From Hyphomicrobiales bacterium (GTDB lineage: Bacteria > Pseudomonadota > Alphaproteobacteria > Rhizobiales > Xanthobacteraceae): a stretch of DNA of 5,461 bases. The translations under genes and the position numbers were made by a program. Within the stretch, counting starts at the first letter, position 1. The number at the start of each line of letters is the position of its first letter. This document shows, in pieces, positions 1 to 5,461 of the stretch. Where the stretch lies: assembly GCA_016201085.1 (NCBI GenBank), contig JACQDO010000275.1:1-5461 (forward strand), in the 5' to 3' direction. A model generated the notes under the pieces. That model had not been told where the DNA came from, searched no databases, and saw nothing but the letters and a program-made list of their open reading frames with translations.

Positions 1-482
1 ATCTTACGGATGGGCGTGAGCGTCGGGAAATTCCATGGCGTGAAGGCGGCGACCACGCCAACAGGTTCTTGCAGAACAATTTGCCGCACGCCCTTCTGGC
101 GGCCCGGCACGATGCGGCCGTAAGTGCGGCGGCCTTCCTCGGCATACCAATCGATGATGTCGGCGGAGGTCATCACCTCGGCGCGCGACTCGACGTAAAC
201 CTTGCCCTGCTCCTGGGTCTGCACCTTGGCGATGTGGTCGTAGCGCTCGCGCACCAGATCGGCGGCCTTGCGCATGATCTTGGAGCGGTCATAGGCCGAG
301 GTGTTCTTCCAGACCTGGAAGCCCTTCGCTGCCGCTTCCAGCGCGGCGTCGAGGTCGGCTTTGCTGGCATGCGGCAGATGCGCCAGCACTTTGCCCGTCG
401 CCGGATTGATGACGTCCTCGCCCTTGCGGCCTTCGCCGTTGAGCCATTTTCCGTCGATGAAGAGCGCGAGCTCTGAATACAT
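1..482 (-). CDS. NAD(P)-dependent aldehyde dehydrogenase, succinate-semialdehyde dehydrogenase-like, N-terminal part
   Basis: This is the N-terminal 160 residues of an aldehyde dehydrogenase, cut by the left window edge; family members are usually about 480-500 residues. Enzymes of this superfamily oxidise aldehydes to carboxylic acids with NAD(P)+ in the cytoplasm. Visible hallmarks are an N-terminal FIDGKW segment (residues 8-13), NPATG (26-30), EQGK (91-94), the DWYAEEGRR stretch followed by YG and PG (111-127), and the strongly conserved TPWNFP (148-153), whose Asn151 is the oxyanion-hole Asn of the family. The 91-153 region closely resembles the GabD succinate-semialdehyde group, but substrate assignment is an inference. 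The general-base Glu and nucleophilic Cys lie outside the window. The start is the ATG at 482, preceded by a GAGG five bases upstream. It follows the SDR gene after 83 bases, the largest gap in the window, and probably acts on a product of the same pathway. Confidence 0.93.
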   Translation of the reverse strand, partial: MYSELALFIDGKWLNGEGRKGEDVINPATGKVLAHLPHASKADLDAALEAAAKGFQVWKNTSAYDRSKIMRKAADLVRERYDHIAKVQTQEQGKVYVESRAEVMTSADIIDWYAEEGRRTYGRIVPGRQKGVRQIVLQEPVGVVAAFTPWNFPTLTPIRK

Positions 483-487
483 GCGAA

Positions 488-491
488 CCTC
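488..491 (-). promoter_or_regulatory. Shine-Dalgarno site of the aldehyde dehydrogenase gene
   Basis: GAGG on the minus strand lies five bases before the ATG at 482, a normal distance. It is among the best-placed ribosome-binding sites in the window and supports this ATG as the start. The 83-base gap around it (483-565) holds no convincing -35/-10 pair and no strong terminator hairpin; only short GTGG/CCAC-type complementarity is present. Confidence 0.6.
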
Positions 492-565
492 GTCGTTACT
501 GAGCGTGAAACGTGGCGGTGGATTAGCACTTCCGGGCGGGAGCGGCCACCCTCTCCTCCATGCGG

Positions 566-1321
566 TCATGCGCCGAGATAGGCGCCGCCGTTGCTGTGCA
601 TGGTCTGGCCGGTGATGTAGCGCGCGCCGGGACCGCACAGGAAACGCACCATGGCGGCGACGTCGTCGGGTTGCCCGCGCGCGCCGGTGATGGTGCTGTG
701 GGTGAGGTGATGCTGCGGTTCCGGCGTATGCTTCGGCCGCGGCGTGCCGATCAGGCCGGGCACGACGCAGTTGACGGTGATGTGGGCGTCGGCCAGGTCG
801 TGTGCCAGCGCGCGCGTGAAACCGACAATACCGGCCTTGGCGGTGACCACATGGGCGCGGTCCTTGGCGCCGGTATGCGCGCTCATGCCGCCGATATTGA
901 CCACGACGCCGGCGCCGCTTTTCTTCAACGCCGGCAGGCAGGCTTTCACGCAGTGGAAGGCGGAATTGAGCGTGGCATCCATCACCTTGCGCCAGTCGGC
1001 GAATGTCATGCGCTCGAACGGCAGTTCGCCGCGCAGCGCCGCATTGTTGACCAGGATGTCGATGCGGCCGAAGCGCTGGAGCGCGGCATCGGCGAGCGCG
1101 GCCGCCGTGTTCGGATCGGCCACGTCGCCGAGCACGCCCACCGCCTTGCCGCCGGCGGCTTCGATCTCGCGCACCACCGCATCCGCCTCGGCCTGATTGG
1201 AGCGCGTATTCACCACCACCGCCGCGCCCGCTTGCGCGAGCTGCAACGCGATGGCGCGGCCGATATTGCGCCCGGCGCCGGTGACGACGGCGACTTTGCC
1301 GGCGAGCTCTTTTTCGTTCAT
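566..1321 (-). CDS. SDR family oxidoreductase with atypical active site
   Basis: This is a 251-residue classical-length short-chain dehydrogenase/reductase, FabG-like in fold, expected to be cytoplasmic and to use NAD(P)(H). The Rossmann nucleotide motif is TGAGRNIG (14-21), with Asn19 where the usual TGxxxGxG pattern has Gly. NTRSN after strand 2 (38-42), with Arg40, suggests NADP(H) preference. GDV (65-67), VNNAA (91-95), Asn119, PG (188-189) and the C-terminal TGQ and GG follow the family. The active site is unusual: where YxxxK is expected the sequence reads VVTAK (158-162), keeping Lys162 but placing Val at the Tyr position, and the position 13 residues earlier, normally Ser, is Gly145. 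The protein has only two tyrosines (235, 248), neither near the site. The 193-210 loop carries four His. The ATG at 1321 lies 8 bases after the MmgE/PrpD stop, implying co-translation. Family membership is firm; the reaction is unknown, and it may not be a conventional alcohol/ketone oxidoreductase. Confidence 0.93.
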   Translation of the reverse strand: MNEKELAGKVAVVTGAGRNIGRAIALQLAQAGAAVVVNTRSNQAEADAVVREIEAAGGKAVGVLGDVADPNTAAALADAALQRFGRIDILVNNAALRGELPFERMTFADWRKVMDATLNSAFHCVKACLPALKKSGAGVVVNIGGMSAHTGAKDRAHVVTAKAGIVGFTRALAHDLADAHITVNCVVPGLIGTPRPKHTPEPQHHLTHSTITGARGQPDDVAAMVRFLCGPGARYITGQTMHSNGGAYLGA

Positions 1322-1329
1322 GACGTCAT

Positions 1330-2700
1330 TTACCCTCGCAGCGGCGATAAATCGATCTTGCCATTGTAAAGCCCCGCGAGCAGCTTGAGCGCGGAAGTGG
1401 AGCGTGCCGCGTCGCAGCCGCCGTGGCGGGCGTTGAGCGCGAATTTCTCCTCGAGATCGCCGCGCGTCAGCGGCTCATGCGCGCCGCCGCGGAAATGCGG
1501 CTGGCGCTCCTCGACCACGCGACCGTCGTTGAGCACGGCGCGGATATGGCCGGTGAAATTATCCGGATAGGGATTTTTCGGATCGACCACGTAGCGCACT
1601 TTTGATGCGAGCGCGAGCACCGCCTCGTCGCGCACCGCCGCGTCGGTGAAGTCGCCTAAGCCCACACCGCCCTTGACAAAGCCGGTGGCCAAGATGAAGG
1701 GCGTGGCGAACTTCGCGGCATAGCCGTTGGGCGGCCGTTGCTTGGCGGCCAGCGGCTCCCACAGGCGGTGCACGGTACCCTCCGCCACTTCGCAGATCAG
1801 CTCTTTCACATCGGCAGGCTTGATGCCGCGCGCGGCAAGCCGCCTGGCGCAGTCGATGTAGGGGTGGGCCATGGTGCCGCACGGATAAGGCTTGAAGGCC
1901 AGCGTCTCGGTCACCCAACGCGTACCGAAATCGTCCAGCGCCGCATAGTCACCCTCGGCCGTGTGGGCGAAGCCGTGAAACAGCCCGTGCACGCCTTCAA
2001 ACACCGTGCGCGGACCGAGGAAGCCGCCGCGCGCCAGCAGCGCCGCGCGCAGGCCCGACTGCGCCGCCCAGCCGGGATGCAGCCGCTTGGTCCAAGCGCC
2101 CTCGGCCAGATATTCGATGATGCCGGAGGCGAAGCTGCCGGCAATGCCGAGCGCGTCGGTGAGCTGTTTCCGGTTGAGGCCCAGAGCTGCGCCGCAGCCG
2201 GCGGCGGCGCCCATCACGCCGAAAATCGCGGTCGGGTGGAAGCCGGCTTTGTGCACGGCCTTCGGCACCACCGTGCTCAGGCGGCACATCGCCTCGGTGC
2301 CGACCGCGATGCCCAGCAGCGCGGCGGCGCCCTCCGGCCGATGCCGCTCGCAGGCCGCCAGCACCGCCGGCAAGATCACCGCGCCGGCATGCACCGGCCC
2401 GCCCTCGAAGGTGTCGTCGAAATCCTCGCCGTGCGCGGCAGTGCCGTTGATGAAGGCAGCACTCGCCGCGCTCAGCGTACGTGTGTGCCCGATCGCGGTG
2501 CACGGCCCGTCGTCGTCGCAGCCGGCGAGCGCACTTACGATGTAATCTTCGTTGCGCGCAGTGACGCAGAGCCCGACCACGTCGATCAGCAAATCCTCGC
2601 ACTTGCGCCGCACCGCCGCAGGCAGCGCGTCGGCGCGCAGCGCCGCGGTGCGCTCGGCCAGATGCTGCGCGACCGACGTAGTGGGAAGTTTATCGGCCAT
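1330..2700 (-). CDS. MmgE/PrpD family protein
   Basis: This is a 456-residue protein of normal length for the MmgE/PrpD family, which includes 2-methylcitrate dehydratase, cis-aconitate decarboxylase and iminodisuccinate epimerase; these act on di- and tricarboxylates without a cofactor. Family signatures occur in order: NGTAAHGEDFDDT (85-97) with the His90 and Asp93/95/96 cluster of the active-site region, GFHPTAIFG (153-161), KRLHPGWAAQSG (205-216) followed by the helix and VFEG (233-236), KPYPCG with His279 shortly after (270-279), and a C-terminal segment ending in a conserved LEEKF (416-420). It appears intact. The start is the ATG at 2700, two bases after the permease stop; there is no clear Shine-Dalgarno, so translational coupling is likely. 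The same frame stays open far upstream through the permease gene, but that part is an Arg/His-rich shadow without family character, so the internal ATG is right. The substrate is unknown; the neighbours suggest a catabolic role on an imported carboxylate. Confidence 0.95.
   Translation of the reverse strand: MADKLPTTSVAQHLAERTAALRADALPAAVRRKCEDLLIDVVGLCVTARNEDYIVSALAGCDDDGPCTAIGHTRTLSAASAAFINGTAAHGEDFDDTFEGGPVHAGAVILPAVLAACERHRPEGAAALLGIAVGTEAMCRLSTVVPKAVHKAGFHPTAIFGVMGAAAGCGAALGLNRKQLTDALGIAGSFASGIIEYLAEGAWTKRLHPGWAAQSGLRAALLARGGFLGPRTVFEGVHGLFHGFAHTAEGDYAALDDFGTRWVTETLAFKPYPCGTMAHPYIDCARRLAARGIKPADVKELICEVAEGTVHRLWEPLAAKQRPPNGYAAKFATPFILATGFVKGGVGLGDFTDAAVRDEAVLALASKVRYVVDPKNPYPDNFTGHIRAVLNDGRVVEERQPHFRGGAHEPLTRGDLEEKFALNARHGGCDAARSTSALKLLAGLYNGKIDLSPLRG
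1333..1337 (-). promoter_or_regulatory. Probable ribosome-binding site of the SDR gene, inside the end of the upstream gene
   Basis: GAGGG on the minus strand spans the last codons of the MmgE/PrpD gene, directly before its TAA, and sits 11 bases before the SDR ATG. The spacing is somewhat long, so coupling to translation of the upstream gene probably contributes to initiation. Confidence 0.4.
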
Positions 2701-2702
2701 GG

Positions 2703-4418
2703 TTAAGTACGGAACCGCACGTTGCCGAAGCCTGGGATACGATTGACCGCGAACACCACGCTGAAGGTGATGATCAGCATGCCCAGCCCGATCACCGAAA
2801 TGGCCCCGAGGTCGCCGCTTTCGTTGAGATCGTAGATCAGCACCGAGATCACCTTGGTCTCCGAAGTGAACAGGATGATCGCGGCCGACAATTCGCGCAT
2901 CACCCCGATGAAGATGAAGCACCAGGTGGCGATGACGCCGGTGCGCAGCAGCGGCGCGGTGATCCGCCAGAGCGATTTCAACCGCGTGGCGCCGAGGATG
3001 CGGCTGGCGTCTTCCAGCTCGGGGTGAATGGTGCGGAACGCCGCTTGCAGTTGCTGATAGGCCGAGGGCAGCGCGATGGTGACGAAGGCGATCAGCAGAA
3101 TCCACAAGGTGCCGTACAGCACGAAAGGCGGCCGCGTGTAGCTCAGGAACAGGCCGACGCCGAGCACGATGCCGGGAATGGCGATCGGCGCGGTGGCGAG
3201 GAAGCCGAGCGCGCGATGGCCGGCGACCGCCTGGCGCGCGCTGACATAAGCGATGATCAGCGCGATGGCGGTGCCGACTGTGGCGGTGGCGGTGCCGAGG
3301 ATCACCGTATTCTTGAGCGCGAGCGACGCGGACGACAATTCGTACAGCACAAAATGGATATTTTGCAGGGTGGCGTTGTGGAAGGTCAGGAAAGTGGTGG
3401 CGACCGGCGAGAAGGCCGCGTTCAACAACGCGGCATAGGGCAGGAACACCGGATTGAGCAGCAGCACCAGGCACAAAATGAAAGCCGGCCAGCGCAGGCT
3501 GTGCAGCGGGATCAGCCGCGGCGCGCCGTATTTGCCGCCGACCACCGAATAGCCGCGGCGGCCGAGGATCATATGTTCGGCGCGCAGCAAAATGACGGTG
3601 AGCACCAGCAGCGGCAAGGAGGCTGCGGCGGCAAGCTCCGGCTTGGGCGGATACTGGAACAGGCTCCAGATCTTGGTGGTCATGGTGTGGAAGCCGGCCG
3701 GCAGCGCCAGAATCGCCGGCGAGCCGAACAGCGTCATCGCTTGCAGGAAAGCGACCAGGGCGCCGGCCAGCAGCGCCGGCAACACCAGCGGAATGGTGAC
3801 GCGCCGCGCGGTGTACCAGCGCCCGCCGCCGAGGATCGAGGAAGCGTCTTCCAGTTCGCCGGGCGTACGGTCGAGCGAATTGGCCACCAGCACGAACACG
3901 TAAGGAAAGGTGTAGCAGGAGATGACGAAGATGATGCCTTCCAGCGTGTAGATGTTGAATATGTGCACGTCCTGCCCGGCGCCGGTCACGCCGCGGAAGA
4001 TCTTGTTGAGCAGGCCGCTGTTGGGCGCCGCCAGCACTTCCCAGGCGATGGCGCCGAGAAACGGCGGGGTGACGAACGAGGCGGTTACCAGCGCGCGGAT
4101 CACGCCGGAAAACGGCAGGTCGGTGCGTGCCACCAGCCAGCCCATCGGCGCCGCCACGGCGCAGCAGATGATCGCCGACGCGGTGGCGATGATGAAGGTG
4201 GTGACCAGCGGGTCGACGAAAGACGATTCGGTGAACAGCCGGATGAAATTGGCTAGCGTCAGCGCGCCCTTGGCGTCGGTCAGACTGTAGAGAAACAGCC
4301 ACGACAGCGGCAGCACGATCAGAACGCAGAGTATTCCGGCGAAGACATAGAGCACCGGCTTCGAGACATCGATGCCGAATTTGCGCGGCGCCGGCGTCGC
4401 GGGAATGGCGATGGTCAT
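2703..4418 (-). CDS. Fused two-domain ABC transporter permease, FbpB/ferric-type
   Basis: This is a 571-residue integral inner-membrane protein forming the translocation channel of a binding-protein-dependent ABC importer. Two permease domains are fused head to tail, with about twelve hydrophobic segments (roughly 20-45, 68-97, 103-130, 158-181, 205-236, 265-280, 307-335, 367-393, 403-427, 433-455, 490-517, 536-558). Each half carries an EAA loop that docks on the ATPase: ELEDASSILGG with Pro210 (188-210), and ELEDASRILGA with Pro489 (467-489). The identical ELEDAS hexapeptides (coding bases 3840-3857 and 3003-3020) show the internal duplication. This architecture is typical of ferric-ion type permeases, but related systems carry organic phosphates, phosphonates or other anions. 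The start is the ATG at 4418, 31 bases after the binding-protein stop, with only a weak G-rich stretch upstream. No ATPase gene is in the window, so it must be encoded outside. The fold call is firm; the substrate is not known. Confidence 0.95.
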   Translation of the reverse strand: MTIAIPATPAPRKFGIDVSKPVLYVFAGILCVLIVLPLSWLFLYSLTDAKGALTLANFIRLFTESSFVDPLVTTFIIATASAIICCAVAAPMGWLVARTDLPFSGVIRALVTASFVTPPFLGAIAWEVLAAPNSGLLNKIFRGVTGAGQDVHIFNIYTLEGIIFVISCYTFPYVFVLVANSLDRTPGELEDASSILGGGRWYTARRVTIPLVLPALLAGALVAFLQAMTLFGSPAILALPAGFHTMTTKIWSLFQYPPKPELAAAASLPLLVLTVILLRAEHMILGRRGYSVVGGKYGAPRLIPLHSLRWPAFILCLVLLLNPVFLPYAALLNAAFSPVATTFLTFHNATLQNIHFVLYELSSASLALKNTVILGTATATVGTAIALIIAYVSARQAVAGHRALGFLATAPIAIPGIVLGVGLFLSYTRPPFVLYGTLWILLIAFVTIALPSAYQQLQAAFRTIHPELEDASRILGATRLKSLWRITAPLLRTGVIATWCFIFIGVMRELSAAIILFTSETKVISVLIYDLNESGDLGAISVIGLGMLIITFSVVFAVNRIPGFGNVRFRT

Positions 4419-4449
4419 GATCTAGACTGCCCGTGGCGCATGCACACCA

Positions 4450-5461
4450 TCACACCTTGAAAATTTCCGCGTAGCGTTTGTTCACCGCCTCCGCCTGCGC
4501 ATGCACGCCTTCCGGGTCTTCCTTCATCAGCTTGATGTCGGCGAGCTTGCGCACGCCGGGCTTTTCCACCGCCTGGCCGTGCGGCGAATACTGACGGGCC
4601 GCGTCGACGATCATCTGCTGCGCCTCGCGCGAATGCATCCAGTTCTGGAACAAGCGGGCGGCATTGGGGTTTGGCGCGGCCTTGAACACCGCGCTGGGGC
4701 CGGTGGCGAGCGGCGTGCCCTCCTCCGGATAGACGATCTCGACCGGCTGGCCCGCCTCCTTGTAGCGGATGACAAGGTAGCCGGCGCCGTCGACCATGAC
4801 CGCGCGCTCGCCCAGCGAGATTCGCTTCGGCGTGTCCGTCGCCGACTGCACCTGCATGACATTCTGCGCGGCCAGCTTCACGAAGTAGTCCCAGCCCAGA
4901 TCGCGCGCAATTTCGAAGGTCGCGTTCATGATCGTGCCGCTATAGGCCGGATGCCCCTTGACCAGCTTGCCCTTCCATTTCGGATCGAGCAGATCCTTGA
5001 AGCTCTTCGGCGCCTCCTCCTTCTTCACCAGATTGGTGTTGTAGGCGATCGGCGAGATCAAAATTCGCGTCGTGACGTTCAGGCCATCCGGGTCGTAGTA
5101 TTTCTTGTCGTAATGCTGCACGACCTCTTCCGGCAGGTACGGCGCCAGCCAGCCATTCTGCTTCCAGACGATGCAATGCGCCTGGTCGGCGGTGTTGACG
5201 ACATCGACGGTGTGGATGTTGGAGGAATACTCCTGGTCGATGCGGGTAAAAACGCGCTCGGCGCCGGATCGCTCCACACGCACCGCAATGCCGGGGAACT
5301 TCGCCTCGAATGTCTTGCCGAGGCGTTCCGCGAACTGCAAGTCCATCGCCGTGTAAAAGACAACCTTGCCTTCTTTTTTCGCCGCCTCGATCAAGGCCGG
5401 CGTCACCGCTTCCGCCGCAGGCGCTGCGGCCACCCGCACCGCAAAGGCACTGAGGCCAAGC
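4450..5461 (-). CDS. ABC transporter periplasmic substrate-binding protein, ferric/AfuA-type, 5' end outside window
   Basis: This is an extracellular solute-binding protein that would capture the substrate in the periplasm and hand it to the adjacent permease. The frame is open to the right window edge, giving 336 visible residues; the first, LGLSAFAVRVAAAPAAEA, look like the end of a Sec signal peptide with a cleavage site near the AEA. A GTG at 5439 falls inside this signal and is not the likely start. Next comes the usual mature opening of this class, ALIEAAKKEG then VVFYTA. Later class features are DVV near the middle of lobe 1, PIAYNTN, SFKDLLDPKWKGK, GERAVM, and a C-terminal FQNWMHSREAQQ helix. 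Where ferric-binding FbpA proteins have a Tyr-Tyr pair, the corresponding region here appears to read DGAGY, with no doublet, so iron may not be the ligand; this rests on alignment by eye. The TGA at 4452-4450 is followed by the permease after 31 bases. Confidence 0.93.
   Translation of the reverse strand, partial: LGLSAFAVRVAAAPAAEAVTPALIEAAKKEGKVVFYTAMDLQFAERLGKTFEAKFPGIAVRVERSGAERVFTRIDQEYSSNIHTVDVVNTADQAHCIVWKQNGWLAPYLPEEVVQHYDKKYYDPDGLNVTTRILISPIAYNTNLVKKEEAPKSFKDLLDPKWKGKLVKGHPAYSGTIMNATFEIARDLGWDYFVKLAAQNVMQVQSATDTPKRISLGERAVMVDGAGYLVIRYKEAGQPVEIVYPEEGTPLATGPSAVFKAAPNPNAARLFQNWMHSREAQQMIVDAARQYSPHGQAVEKPGVRKLADIKLMKEDPEGVHAQAEAVNKRYAEIFKV

Noticed and set aside
173..529. A 118-codon minus-strand frame overlapping the aldehyde dehydrogenase gene.
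   Set aside because: It is Arg/Ser-rich and out of frame; the frame starting at 482 encodes clear aldehyde dehydrogenase motifs including PWNFP.
523..561. A 12-codon mini-ORF (ATG at 561) upstream of the aldehyde dehydrogenase, considered as a leader peptide.
   Set aside because: No Shine-Dalgarno precedes it, there is no codon run typical of attenuation, and no clear terminator/antiterminator hairpins follow.
560..1369. A 269-codon plus-strand frame opposite the SDR gene.
   Set aside because: It mirrors the SDR coding sequence with a composition of Arg, Ala, Gly and His and no family signature; the minus-strand SDR explains the region.
1738..2706. A 322-codon plus-strand frame opposite the MmgE/PrpD gene.
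   Set aside because: Antisense shadow; the minus-strand protein has all expected family motifs and full length.
3024..4256. A 410-codon open frame on the plus strand opposite the permease gene.
   Set aside because: Its translation is Gln/Arg/Gly/Asp-rich low complexity with no recognisable motifs, typical of antisense shadows in GC-rich coding DNA.
2701..4302. The MmgE/PrpD reading frame stays open for about 1600 bases upstream, suggesting a 990-residue fusion protein.
   Set aside because: The upstream part is an out-of-frame shadow of the permease gene: Arg/His/Ala-rich with no domain character. The permease frame has full family motifs, and the MmgE/PrpD homology begins just after the ATG at 2700.

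Overview
The window is GC-rich chromosomal DNA. Gene style and protein motifs suggest an alphaproteobacterium of the Bradyrhizobium/Rhodopseudomonas kind (Hyphomicrobiales); this is an inference from base composition and protein character, as there is no rRNA or other taxonomic marker. All five recognisable genes lie on the minus strand, so transcription runs from high to low coordinates. They are closely packed and look like one operon that enters at the right edge and leaves at the left edge.

In transcription order: (1) a periplasmic solute-binding protein of the ferric/AfuA-type ABC class, missing only its extreme N-terminus (4450-5461); (2) a 571-residue fused two-domain ABC permease of the FbpB type (2703-4418); (3) a full-length MmgE/PrpD-family protein (1330-2700); (4) a short-chain dehydrogenase/reductase (SDR) with an atypical active site (566-1321); (5) the first 160 residues of an aldehyde dehydrogenase resembling succinate-semialdehyde dehydrogenases (1-482). 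Gaps between genes are 31, 2, 8 and 83 bases. The window holds no ATPase subunit, regulator, RNA gene, mobile element, CRISPR array or clear terminator, and no gene-free stretch longer than 83 bases.

Taken together, the genes suggest an uptake-plus-catabolism unit. The binding protein and permease, with an ATPase encoded elsewhere, would import a small organic (probably anionic) compound, and the MmgE/PrpD protein, the SDR and the aldehyde dehydrogenase would process it. The substrate cannot be read from the sequence. The most notable observation is that the SDR keeps its cofactor fold and active-site Lys but has Gly and Val at the expected catalytic Ser and Tyr positions. No wholly new system type is evident; the layout is that of an ordinary accessory catabolic operon with a few unusual details.
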